Part shown: piece by piece, positions 56,170 through 64,000 of the stretch
How positions within the stretch are numbered: position 1 is the stretch's first letter
Layout: each line of letters opens with the position of its first letter
Origin: Tsukamurella sputi
GTDB lineage: Bacteria; Actinomycetota; Actinomycetes; Mycobacteriales; Mycobacteriaceae
NCBI RefSeq assembly: GCF_007858445.1
Contig: NZ_VIGV01000002.1
Span: 496,001-560,000, forward strand
DNA: 64,000 nt
Direction: 5' to 3'
Made by a program: the position numbers and the translations under genes
Notes under the pieces: model-generated
Told to the model about the DNA's origin: nothing
What the model saw: the letters and a program-made list of their open reading frames with translations, nothing else
Database searches by the model: none

Positions 56170-58878
56170 TCATCCTTCGCGCGGCGGCGTGACGCCGGGC
56201 GGCTCCATCGGCAGCCGCGGATTGTGCAGGTGCGCGACCAGACCGGTCCAGCCGGTCTGGTGCGTGGCTCCGAGCCCCTCGCCGGTGTCGCCGTCGAAGT
56301 ACTCGTAGAAGGTGGGGTGCTGCGCCCAGAGCGGGTTGTCACTGCCTTCGATCCGCCCGGCGTCGGCGGGGCGGCGGGTACCGCCACCGTCGGCGCGCGC
56401 AACGGGACGGAACAGACCGACCAAGCCCTCGTCAATGACGTCGGCGGCCTCCTCCAACGTGCACAGGTTGTCGGAGCCGGTGGGGATCGCGATGGTGAAC
56501 GAGTCGCCGAAGTGCCGGCCGTAGGTGCGCAGCTTGTCAGCGAGCAGGACGTTGACCGGGAACCACACGGGCCCGCGCCAATTGGAGTTGCCGCCGAACA
56601 TGCCCGTGGTGGACTCGCCCGGCTCGTACTGGATGGAGACGGTGTTCCCGTCCACGTCCTCGGTCACCTGCTGCTCCGCCTTCGACAGCGACCGGATGCC
56701 GTAGGGCGCCAGGAACTCCGCCGGATCGAACATGCGCTCCAGCACGCGGCGCAGGCGCTCCGGGCTCACCAGCGACAGGAGCATCCGGCCGTCCTGGCCG
56801 GCACCGTCGCCGCTGGAGAGCACCGGGTCCATGAGCTCGGGCCGGCGCGAGCGCAGCCAGTTGAGCCGGGCCGTCACGTCGGGGCACTCCTGCGCCACCC
56901 ACGCGGGGACGTCGGTGGCACCGAGCACCGGCAACAGGCCCACCATGGACCGCACGCGCATCGGCAGAGCGCTGCCGTCGGGCTGGACGAGGACGTCGTA
57001 GAAGAAGCCGTCCTCGTCGTCCCACAGCGACAGGCTGTGGGAACCGAAGTTGTAGGTGGCCTTGGAGATCTGCAGGAAGTGCTCGAGGAACTTGGTCGCG
57101 CAGTCCTGCCAGACCGGGTCGTGCCGGCTCAGCTCGATGGCGATCTTGAACATCTGCTGGCAGTAGAAGGCCATCCAGCTCGTGGCGTCGGACTGCTCGA
57201 GGCGGTACCCCGGCGGCAGCGGCGCGGACCGGTTGAAGAATCCGATGTTGTCCATCCCGAGGAAACCGCCCTCGAAGACACCGGCGTCGTCGGAGCCCTT
57301 GCGATTGACCCACCAGGAGAAGTTCAGCAGCAGCTTGGTGAAGACGCGCACGAGGAAGTCCTGGTCGCGCCAGCCGTCGATGCGGTAGACGTGCCACGCC
57401 GCCCACGCGTGCACCGGCGGGTTGACATCGCCGAACTCCCATTCGTACGCGGGCAGCTGGCCGTTCGGGTGCATGGCCCACTCCCGGCACATCAGGACCA
57501 GCTGCTCCTTCGCGAACTCCGGGTCGACGTGCGCGAGCGGGATGCAGTGGAAGGCCAGATCCCAGGCCGCGAACCAGGGGTACTCCCACTCGTCGGGCAT
57601 GGAGATCACGTCGGCCAGCGAGAAGTGCTTCCACGTGGTGTTGCGCCGGCCAGGATCGGACCGCTCCGACGGCGCGGGGTCCACGGCGGGATCGCCCTCG
57701 AGCCAGGACTCCACGTCGTACCGGTAGAGCTGCTTGTTCCACAGCATCCCGGCGTAGGCACGGCGGGCCACGGCGCGGTCCTCGCCCTGCACGTCCTCGT
57801 GGATCACGGTGCCGTAGAACTCGTCCGCCTCCTCGCGACGGTCCGCGAAGACGGCGTCGAAGCCCGGACCGAAGGTGTCGAGTGACGGTGCCGTCCGCGC
57901 GAGCCGCAGCCGCACGGTGACGCTCTCGCCCGCGGGCACCGAGGCGAACCGGTACCAGAGCGCGACCTTCGTGCCGCGGCCCTCCGGGTTCACCGCGGCC
58001 TCGTCGCCGTGCACCACGCGCTTGGTGATCGCGTCCTTGGGGTAGGGCGAGGCGTTCGCGGCGGCGCCGAAGAGCTCCACCGCATCGGTCTCGTTGTCGC
58101 AGAAGAGCACCTGCGGGGATCCCTCCGCGGCGAGGTGGTACTCGCCGAGCCACTGGTGCGTCACGCGGACCGCCTCCAGCCCGCCGGCCTGCGGCGCCTC
58201 GACGCGGGTGATCTCGCCGCGCCGCGCATCGTGGCCCCAGGTCCAGGTGTTGCGCAGCCAGAGCTGCGGGAGCAGGTCCAGCGGGGCCGCCGACGGTCCG
58301 TGGTTCACGGCCTCGATCTCCACGCAGACGTCGTCGGGCGCCGCCTTGGCGTAGCGCACGTGCACGTCGAAGAACCTGTTGTCGGCGAGCACACCGGTGT
58401 CGGCGAGCTCGTACTCGCGCTGGGTCCGGTCCCGCGCCGCGTTGGCGTCACGCAGTTGCTGGTAGGGGTACTCCGCCTGCGGGTACCGGTACATCCAGTG
58501 CATCCAGCTGTGGGTGGGCGTCCCGTCGACGGGCCACCAGTACTCCTTGACGTCCTCGCCGTGGTTGCCCTGCGCGTTGGTCAGTCCGAAGAGCCGCTCC
58601 TTGAGGATCGGGTCGTGGTGGTTCCACAGGCCGACGGCCAGATTGAGGAATCCGTACCGATCGCAGATGCCGCCGAGCCCGTCCTCACCCCAGCGGTACG
58701 CCCGGCGGTGCGCCTGCTCGAAGCCGAAGCTCTCCCACGCGTCTCCATTGCTGCTGTAGTCCTCGCGGACGGTGCCCCACTGCCGCCCGGCGAGGTACGG
58801 GCCCCACAGTCGCCACGGTCCGTCCGGGCCGGGGCTCTCCGCGAGGCGGCGGTGTTCGGCTGTCGTCTCGGTGTGCAC
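56170..58878 (-). CDS. MGH1-like (GH63-type) glycoside hydrolase
   Basis: A 902-residue predicted glucosidase with an (alpha/alpha)6 barrel of the GH63/MGH1 type. Typical pieces are [33 protein letters not shown] and [20 protein letters not shown], where the W-D and N-W-R-G-P-x-W elements form the sugar site. There is no signal peptide, so it acts in the cytoplasm, perhaps on a glucosylated storage or osmolyte sugar. The GTG start begins [12 protein letters not shown]. It appears monocistronic. Confidence 0.85.
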   Translation of the reverse strand: MHTETTAEHRRLAESPGPDGPWRLWGPYLAGRQWGTVREDYSSNGDAWESFGFEQAHRRAYRWGEDGLGGICDRYGFLNLAVGLWNHHDPILKERLFGLTNAQGNHGEDVKEYWWPVDGTPTHSWMHWMYRYPQAEYPYQQLRDANAARDRTQREYELADTGVLADNRFFDVHVRYAKAAPDDVCVEIEAVNHGPSAAPLDLLPQLWLRNTWTWGHDARRGEITRVEAPQAGGLEAVRVTHQWLGEYHLAAEGSPQVLFCDNETDAVELFGAAANASPYPKDAITKRVVHGDEAAVNPEGRGTKVALWYRFASVPAGESVTVRLRLARTAPSLDTFGPGFDAVFADRREEADEFYGTVIHEDVQGEDRAVARRAYAGMLWNKQLYRYDVESWLEGDPAVDPAPSERSDPGRRNTTWKHFSLADVISMPDEWEYPWFAAWDLAFHCIPLAHVDPEFAKEQLVLMCREWAMHPNGQLPAYEWEFGDVNPPVHAWAAWHVYRIDGWRDQDFLVRVFTKLLLNFSWWVNRKGSDDAGVFEGGFLGMDNIGFFNRSAPLPPGYRLEQSDATSWMAFYCQQMFKIAIELSRHDPVWQDCATKFLEHFLQISKATYNFGSHSLSLWDDEDGFFYDVLVQPDGSALPMRVRSMVGLLPVLGATDVPAWVAQECPDVTARLNWLRSRRPELMDPVLSSGDGAGQDGRMLLSLVSPERLRRVLERMFDPAEFLAPYGIRSLSKAEQQVTEDVDGNTVSIQYEPGESTTGMFGGNSNWRGPVWFPVNVLLADKLRTYGRHFGDSFTIAIPTGSDNLCTLEEAADVIDEGLVGLFRPVARADGGGTRRPADAGRIEGSDNPLWAQHPTFYEYFDGDTGEGLGATHQTGWTGLVAHLHNPRLPMEPPGVTPPREG

Positions 58879-58978
58879 CCGAGAATCCTCCTACACGCCG
58901 CGCGTCGCCGCTGCGTCCGGCGCGATCCCGCGCCGCGCGCCCGTTCCCGCAGCGCGACAGTGGTACAGCGGCCGGCGG

Positions 58979-59704
58979 CTACAGCGCCGAGACCGCCTGC
59001 GCGTGCATCTCCCAGAACAGGATCTCCGTGCCGTCCCGCTCGGCGTGCACCGTCGAGGCACCCGCCCGGACCGTCCGGAGCACGTCCCCCTCGGCGAGCG
59101 ACTCACCGGCGACGGTGACGGCGCCGGAGACGACGAAGAGGTGGCCGTACGGGGCATCGGGCACCACGACGGACTCCCCCGCTGCCAGGCGGGCGGCGTA
59201 CATCGCCGCAGCGTCGTTGCCGATCGTGACCGCGGGTTCGTGGCCCGCCATCCCCGACGCCACCAGGACGAGGCCGCGCCCGTCGAGCGGGACGTCGGCG
59301 GTGCGGTACTCGGCCTCACCACCCGGCTCGTTCGGCGGCACCCACATCTGGATCACCCGCGCGACCGCCCGCGTGGAACGCGGGTTCTGCTCGCGGTGGT
59401 TGACCCCGGTCCCGGCGCTCATCGCCTGCACCTGGCCGGCCCGGACCACGCCCTCCGCCCCGGACGAGTCGTCGTGATGCACTTCCCCGGCGACCATCCA
59501 GGTCACGATCTCCACGTCGCGGTGGAAGTGCCGGTCGACGCCCGACCCCGGGTCGACGAGATCGTCGTTGTGCACCAGCAGTTGCCCGAAGGCGTTCTCG
59601 CCCAGGTCGAAGTTGCCGGTGAACGGGAACGACTGCCGGGTCACCAGGCCGTCGCCGCGCCAGAACCCGCGGTCGCCCGCGCGGATGATCCTGCTTCGAG
59701 TCAC
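58979..59704 (-). CDS. Pirin-family protein
   Basis: A 241-residue bicupin of the pirin family. The N-terminal cupin keeps the metal ligands in HFHRDVEIVTWMVAGEVHHDD and the later H of GTGVNHREQNP; the C-terminal cupin is present (HLFVVSGAVTVAG). Relatives have quercetinase activity or are of unknown function. The GTG at 59704 is chosen because it begins the family N-terminus; the frame continues upstream only as antisense of the dehydrogenase gene. Confidence 0.85.
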   Translation of the reverse strand: MTRSRIIRAGDRGFWRGDGLVTRQSFPFTGNFDLGENAFGQLLVHNDDLVDPGSGVDRHFHRDVEIVTWMVAGEVHHDDSSGAEGVVRAGQVQAMSAGTGVNHREQNPRSTRAVARVIQMWVPPNEPGGEAEYRTADVPLDGRGLVLVASGMAGHEPAVTIGNDAAAMYAARLAAGESVVVPDAPYGHLFVVSGAVTVAGESLAEGDVLRTVRAGASTVHAERDGTEILFWEMHAQAVSAL

Positions 59705-59730
59705 CCGCTCAGCGTAGGCCGGTGCCGGGC

Positions 59731-60819
59731 TCACGCCCGCGCGGGCAGTCCCGCCCCGGACGGCGAGACCAGGATCTTCACGGCGGTCTCGTTGTGGTGC
59801 AGCAGGGTGTCGTAGCCGACGCTCACGAGTTCGTCGAGGCCGATCCGTCCGGTGATGAACGGCGCCAGGTCGACGGTGCCGCTCTCGACCAGGGCGATCG
59901 TCTCGGCGTGATTGTTGACGTAGGCGATGGTGCCGCGCATGTCGATCTCCTTGAGCACCAGCTTCTGCATGTCGATCGTGCCGGGGTGCCCCCAGATCGA
60001 GACGACGACCAGCACGGCCTGCGGGCGCAGGGCATCGAAGAGCGTGTCGAGGGCGGGCTGCACCGAGGTGCACTCGAAGCCGACGTCGGCGCCTCGGCCA
60101 CCCGTCAGCTCGCGCACTGCAGCGACGACGTCGACCTGCGTGGGATCGAAGACGTGGTCCGCGACGCCGGTCTCCGCCGCCCGTTCCCGGCGCAGCGAGC
60201 TCGGCTCGCTGATCGCGACCGTCAGGCCGCGTGCCGTGCACACCGCGGCGGTGAGCAGGCCGATCGGGCCGGCTCCGGTGATCAGGGCGAACGCGCCCGC
60301 GCCCGCGCCGGAGCGCTGCAGCGCGTGATACCCGACGGCCAGCGGCTCGATGAGGGCGGCCTGGTCCAGCGGGACGTCCTTCGAGATCCGGTGCACCCAG
60401 CGGCGCTGCACGACGATCCGCTCGGAGAGGCCGCCGCCGCGGCCACCCAGGCCGATGAAATTCATGTTCGGCGAGAGGTGGTAGTCCGAGCTCTCCGGCC
60501 CGGTGTCCACGTCGTCGGCGATGATGTACGGCTCCACCACGACGTGATCCCCCACCTGCAGGTCGTCCACGCCCGCCCCGACCGCGGCGACCACGCCGGA
60601 CATCTCGTGACCGATGGTCAGCGGCGCGGCCTCGCCGCTCACGGGGTTCGGATGCCCGTGCGGCGGGACGAAGATCGGTCCGTCGACGTACTCGTGCAGG
60701 TCGGTGCCGCAGATACCGCACCACGCGACGTCGATGGCGACGGTGCCGTCCGTCGTCACGGGGGCGGGGACGTCCTCGATCCGGACGTCGTTGCGGTCGT
60801 AGTAGCGCGCTGCTCGCAT
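59731..60819 (-). CDS. Medium-chain dehydrogenase, 2,3-butanediol-dehydrogenase-like
   Basis: A 362-residue zinc-type medium-chain alcohol dehydrogenase. Catalytic zinc ligands are present (CGICGTDLHEY, GHEMSGVV with the Glu, and EPLAVGYHAL region) and the Rossmann loop is ITGAGPIGLL. The structural-zinc lobe lacks its four cysteines: where they belong the chain reads DDVDTGPESSDYHLSPNM. ATG at 60819 follows GGAGGT; 17 further in-frame codons upstream are unlikely to be used. The substrate is inferred only from overall resemblance. Confidence 0.85.
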   Translation of the reverse strand: MRAARYYDRNDVRIEDVPAPVTTDGTVAIDVAWCGICGTDLHEYVDGPIFVPPHGHPNPVSGEAAPLTIGHEMSGVVAAVGAGVDDLQVGDHVVVEPYIIADDVDTGPESSDYHLSPNMNFIGLGGRGGGLSERIVVQRRWVHRISKDVPLDQAALIEPLAVGYHALQRSGAGAGAFALITGAGPIGLLTAAVCTARGLTVAISEPSSLRRERAAETGVADHVFDPTQVDVVAAVRELTGGRGADVGFECTSVQPALDTLFDALRPQAVLVVVSIWGHPGTIDMQKLVLKEIDMRGTIAYVNNHAETIALVESGTVDLAPFITGRIGLDELVSVGYDTLLHHNETAVKILVSPSGAGLPARA

Positions 60820-60905
60820 GGTGGGCACCTCCGGCTGGTCGTGTGTGATCCGCACCACAGTCGCTCGCACCGGCTCGACCGTCGAACGTTGCAGCGGGTT
60901 GCAAC

Positions 60906-61415
60906 CTACAGCGGCGCCGAACCGCGGACGTGTTCGAAGACGAGCGAGGTGTTGGTGCCGGCGACCTCCTCGCGCGCGCTGAGGTATTCGACGAGGTGCC
61001 GCAGATCGTCGGTGTCGACGGCCGCGACGTGCAGCAGGTAGTCGTCGCCCCCGGCGAGGAAGTAGGCGTCGATCACCGGCGGCAGGTCGATCACCGACTC
61101 CACGAACTGACGGATCCGGTGGCGCGCCGTGGAGCGCAGGGTCACGGAGATCATGGCGCGCAGCGGGCGGCCGACCGCCGCCGGATCGACGTCGGCGAAG
61201 AAGCCGCGGATCACACCCGCGTCGGCGAGGCGACGCATCCGGGTGTGCACGGTCGACGGCGCGAGCCCCACCTCCTCGGCCAGCGCGGCGTTCGAGACAC
61301 GGCCGTCGCGCTGCAGAACCAGCAGGATGCGGCGGTCCGCGTCGTCGAGCAGAGGTCGACGATCGTTCGACGACTGTGGGCGATATGCCGTTCTGATGGA
61401 ATGAACATCACTCAT
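60906..61415 (-). CDS. aldR: Lrp/AsnC-family regulator of alanine dehydrogenase
   Basis: A 169-residue feast/famine regulator. The N-terminal HTH is ADRRILLVLQRDGRVSNAALAEEVGLAPSTVHTRMRRL (residues about 26-63, quoted for pattern) and the C-terminal RAM domain binds amino acids. It is divergent from ald across 98 bases, exactly as AldR/Ald in mycobacteria, where AldR activates or represses ald depending on alanine. A candidate binding palindrome is in the gap. Confidence 0.92.
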   Translation of the reverse strand: MSDVHSIRTAYRPQSSNDRRPLLDDADRRILLVLQRDGRVSNAALAEEVGLAPSTVHTRMRRLADAGVIRGFFADVDPAAVGRPLRAMISVTLRSTARHRIRQFVESVIDLPPVIDAYFLAGGDDYLLHVAAVDTDDLRHLVEYLSAREEVAGTNTSLVFEHVRGSAPL

Positions 61416-61427
61416 GGTCCGCTCCTC

Positions 61428-61442
61428 CAGAATCTTCTTCTG
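61428..61442. promoter_or_regulatory. Candidate AldR binding palindrome
   Basis: CAGAA-TCTTC-TTCTG is a perfect 5+5 inverted repeat with a five-base centre, the usual size for Lrp/AsnC sites. A related, less perfect element (TTTCTTCAGAG, about 61464-61474) lies some 30 bases on, near three helix turns. Both are between the divergent aldR and ald genes. Confidence 0.5.
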
Positions 61443-61513
61443 ATGACTTGATCGGTTCTCGATGTTTCTTCAGAGTATGTGACACACACCACCCCACCTG
61501 ACAGGAGCACACG

Positions 61514-62629
61514 ATGCGCGTCGGAATCCCCACCGAGATCAAGAACAACGAATACCGCGTGGCGATCACGCCCGGCGGCGTCGCGGAGCTCGTCCGCCGC
61601 GGCCACGAGGTCCTGATCGAGGACGGGGCGGGCCTCGGCTCCGCGATCGGCAACGACGACTTCGTGGCGGCGGGCGCCCGCATCGCACCGACCGCGGACG
61701 ACGTCTGGGGCGAGACGGACCTGCTGCTCAAGGTCAAGGAGCCCATCGAGGCCGAGTACGGCCGGATGCGCGCCGAGCAGACGATCTTCACCTACCTGCA
61801 CCTCGCGGCCTCGCGCCCCTGCACCGACGCGCTGCTCGCGTCGAAGACCACGTCGATCGCGTACGAGACGGTGCAGCTCGAGGACGGCTCGCTCCCCCTC
61901 CTCGCGCCGATGTCCGAGGTCGCGGGCCGGCTCGCGCCCCAGGTCGGCAGCTACCACCTCATGCGCAGCAAGGGCGGCCGCGGTGTGCTCATGGGCGGCG
62001 TGCCCGGCACGGCGCCCGCGAAGGTGACCGTGATCGGTGGCGGCGTCTCCGGCATCAACGCGGCGCAGATCGCCGCCGGCATGGGTGCCGACGTCACCGT
62101 CTTCGACCTCGACGTGCGCAAGATGCGCGCCGTCAACGCCCAGTTCGGCGGTCGCGTCCACACCAGCTACTCCACCTCGCTCGCGCTCGAGGAGGCCGTG
62201 GTCGAGTCCGATCTCGTGATCGGCGCCGTCCTGATCCCCGGCGCCGCCGCGCCGAAGCTGGTGTCGACGGAGCTCGTGCACCGCATGCGCCCGGGCGCCG
62301 TGCTCGTGGACATCGCGATCGACCAGGGCGGCTGCTTCGCCGATTCGCGGCCCACCACGCACGACGACCCGACCTTCACCGTGGGCGAAACGGTCTTCTA
62401 CTGCGTCGCGAACATGCCCGGCGCGGTGCCCCGCACGTCGACCTTCGCCCTCACCGGCGCCACGCTGCCCTACGTGCTGCGGATCGCGGACAAGGGCTGG
62501 AAGGCCGCCTGCGCCGACGACAGCGCGCTCGCGGCGGGCCTGTCGACGCACGACGGAGTCCTGCTCAACGCCAGCGTCGGTGCCGCCCTCGACATCGCCT
62601 CGAAGGCACCCGAAGACGTCCTCGTCTGA
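61514..62629 (+). CDS. ald: Alanine dehydrogenase
   Basis: NAD-dependent interconversion of alanine and pyruvate plus ammonia, used for nitrogen assimilation and redox balance. The 371-residue enzyme is of standard length: MRVGIPTEIKNNEYRVAITP, the catalytic Lys in LLLKVKEP, the catalytic His in FTYLHLA, and NAD loop VIGGGVSGINAAQIA. The ATG follows AGGAGC. It is regulated by the divergent AldR in related species. Confidence 0.96.
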   Translation: MRVGIPTEIKNNEYRVAITPGGVAELVRRGHEVLIEDGAGLGSAIGNDDFVAAGARIAPTADDVWGETDLLLKVKEPIEAEYGRMRAEQTIFTYLHLAASRPCTDALLASKTTSIAYETVQLEDGSLPLLAPMSEVAGRLAPQVGSYHLMRSKGGRGVLMGGVPGTAPAKVTVIGGGVSGINAAQIAAGMGADVTVFDLDVRKMRAVNAQFGGRVHTSYSTSLALEEAVVESDLVIGAVLIPGAAAPKLVSTELVHRMRPGAVLVDIAIDQGGCFADSRPTTHDDPTFTVGETVFYCVANMPGAVPRTSTFALTGATLPYVLRIADKGWKAACADDSALAAGLSTHDGVLLNASVGAALDIASKAPEDVLV

Positions 62630-62632
62630 GGC

Positions 62633-64000
62633 TCACCACTCGCCCGCGTCGAGGTACTGCGCGAGGTTGGCCATCCGCCGCTGCACCGCGGCCACCTCGC
62701 GTACGCACTGCTCGAGGAGGCCGCGATCCAGGGACGGCATCCGGCGGATGGACAGCACGTCGCCGGGAGTACGGCCCGCCGCCATCTGCTCGACCTGGTG
62801 CTCCATCCGGATCCTCTCGAGGATGGAGAAGGCCTCCCGGAGCACCTCGGCCGCATCGTCGGGCAGCACCGGCGAGTCCGCCCCCGCCGCGAGCCGGTTG
62901 CGGGTCTGCAGTTTGGTGGACCCCCGGCTGAGCGCCGCCCAGCGGGCGATGTTGACCACCGGCACCAGGGCGTGCGCCTTGATATCGAAAGTGCCGCCGC
63001 GCAACGAGATCACGTCGCGCACGGAGCGCAGGCGCGCCTTGGCCGTCAGCGCTTCGCGCAGCATCAGGATGAAGGATCGGGGGTGTTCCGAGAGATGCTG
63101 GTAGACGCCGGCCACCGGCTGGAGGGTGAGATCGCCCCAGACCGGGCGGCCGTCCACGAGCAACGACGCCATCATCATGGCGTTGTTGGACAGCGGCGCG
63201 TCGATCCACTCGCTCGCGGCGTAGAGCCACTCGGACTCGGTCCGGCAGAACCGCGGCGTGGCCGCCGTCGCGCCGTTGGTGTCCGACGGGATGCCGCACT
63301 CCTCCAGCCGCGCGTGGACCGCGGCGGCGAGGGCGAGCGCCGCGGACCGGCGGGTCTCGATCTCCTCCTCGGAGGCACCCGCGACGTCCTTGAGGATGAT
63401 CGCGCTGTCGACGTCGGAGCTGGGCACCACTTCGCGGCGCGAGACGCTGCCGAGCGAGAGCCACGTGAAGTCGCCCTCGTGCAGCTCGGGATGCACCGGC
63501 AGTTCCAGTTCGATGCAGCGGCGCACCATCGCCTCGATCGCCACCGCCGCGACGCCCGAGATGTGCCGGACGGGCGCCTGCTGCCCCCACAGCACCGGGA
63601 AGATCTCCCGGATCGTGGCGCCGATCTCCGGCAGTTCCGCCGCACCCGCGCGTTCGATCCGGCGCTGCAGCGCGAAGGTGGACGTGGTCGGCACCGTGAG
63701 GAAGTCGACGTCCTGGACGACTCCCCGCACGGCCGCGTGCTCGTCGAGCACCGCCATGTAGTGCAGCTTGCGGTCGAGCATCTCGATCAGGACGTCCGAG
63801 GACAGCGCGGACTCCGGGACCGCCGCGAGCGGAGCCGTCATCACCGCGGTCACGGGATCAGTCACCGGCCGTCCCACCGAGATCACGCGGGCCCGCAGGT
63901 CGTGGTCGGTGACGATGCCCAGGGGCTCGCGCGCGGCGTTCTCGACCACGATGTAGCCGGATTTGGCCTCCGTCATCGCCGTGGCCGCCTCCTGCACGGT
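62633..64000 (-). CDS. CBS/DUF294 nucleotidyltransferase-like protein, 5' end outside window
   Basis: At least 455 residues of a protein whose beginning lies beyond the window. It starts within the first of two CBS domains (EAATAMTEAKSGYIVVE, then VTAVMTAPLAAVPE). After that comes a DUF294 nucleotidyltransferase-like domain with LGSVSRREVVPSSDVDSAIIL, matching the G-S-x-x-R-x-E-x-x-x-x-S-D-x-D active-site pattern, and a DUF294_C domain. Relatives resemble GlnD-type signal enzymes; an N-terminal cNMP-binding domain may precede it. It is convergent with ald, three bases apart. Confidence 0.85.
   Translation of the reverse strand, partial: TVQEAATAMTEAKSGYIVVENAAREPLGIVTDHDLRARVISVGRPVTDPVTAVMTAPLAAVPESALSSDVLIEMLDRKLHYMAVLDEHAAVRGVVQDVDFLTVPTTSTFALQRRIERAGAAELPEIGATIREIFPVLWGQQAPVRHISGVAAVAIEAMVRRCIELELPVHPELHEGDFTWLSLGSVSRREVVPSSDVDSAIILKDVAGASEEEIETRRSAALALAAAVHARLEECGIPSDTNGATAATPRFCRTESEWLYAASEWIDAPLSNNAMMMASLLVDGRPVWGDLTLQPVAGVYQHLSEHPRSFILMLREALTAKARLRSVRDVISLRGGTFDIKAHALVPVVNIARWAALSRGSTKLQTRNRLAAGADSPVLPDDAAEVLREAFSILERIRMEHQVEQMAAGRTPGDVLSIRRMPSLDRGLLEQCVREVAAVQRRMANLAQYLDAGEW

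Noticed and set aside
56109-56192. 27-codon plus-strand frame between the N-hydroxylase and glycosidase genes
   Set aside because: No ribosome site or -10, no recognisable features, overlaps the glycosidase end; 55985-56169 otherwise shows no gene.

Overview
The window is high-GC actinobacterial chromosome. Gene content and order match the Mycobacteriales. The conserved backbone follows the Mycobacterium tuberculosis lexA to ald interval: lexA, hflX-dapF-miaA, the DUF349 gene, miaB, recX-recA, DUF3046, psp/clgR, pgsA, ftsK, RNase J, dapA, dfrA-thyA, dapB, aldR/ald. A gluABCD operon lies beside recX-recA, as in Corynebacterium, and there is a mycolata-type arabinosyltransferase. A Tsukamurella- or Gordonia-like organism fits best; the genus is an inference, since no rRNA is present.

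Layout. 1-6.1 kb: the 3' part of lexA, then exporter/LysR and acyl-CoA dehydrogenase pair/TetR units, each with a divergent regulator. 6.1-14.6 kb: translation, tRNA-modification and cell-wall genes (hflX, dapF, miaA, miaB). 14.7-19.2 kb: a glutamate ABC importer with two binding lipoproteins. 19.9-21.8 kb: recX-recA, with a LexA box and a LexA-independent damage promoter. 22-31 kb: a methyltransferase, a fused indolepyruvate oxidoreductase, a stand-alone arabinosyltransferase, DUF3046 and a glycosyltransferase. 31-34.7 kb: the envelope-stress unit pspM-pspA-clgR with cinA and pgsA upstream. 34.8-39.5 kb: a PrmC-like methyltransferase, terC under a manganese-type riboswitch, and ftsK. 40.2-42.6 kb: four tandem secreted paralogues of unknown function. 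42.6-51.8 kb: RNase J, dapA, dfrA-thyA, an HNH/DUF222 gene, dapB and corA. 51.7-56 kb: a compact mmpL / N-acyltransferase / N-hydroxylase operon. 56-64 kb: a glycoside hydrolase, pirin, a diol dehydrogenase, aldR/ald and a truncated CBS-DUF294 gene.

How the parts connect. Three lysine/diaminopimelate genes (dapF, dapA, dapB), an arabinosyltransferase, ftsK and psp genes make much of the window envelope-related. DNA-damage control is visible twice outside lexA itself: recA and the HNH/DUF222 gene both carry a TTGTCRG-N-TAnnnT promoter of the kind driven by PafBC. Many genes have a TAnnnT -10 hexamer six to eight bases before the start codon, which predicts leaderless mRNAs.

The least explained parts are the four-gene secreted paralogue operon (40228-42555), the mmpL/acyltransferase/hydroxylase operon (51736-55984), and a second, synonymously diverged copy of the DUF3046 C-terminus placed in frame after that gene's stop codon (29702-29764).
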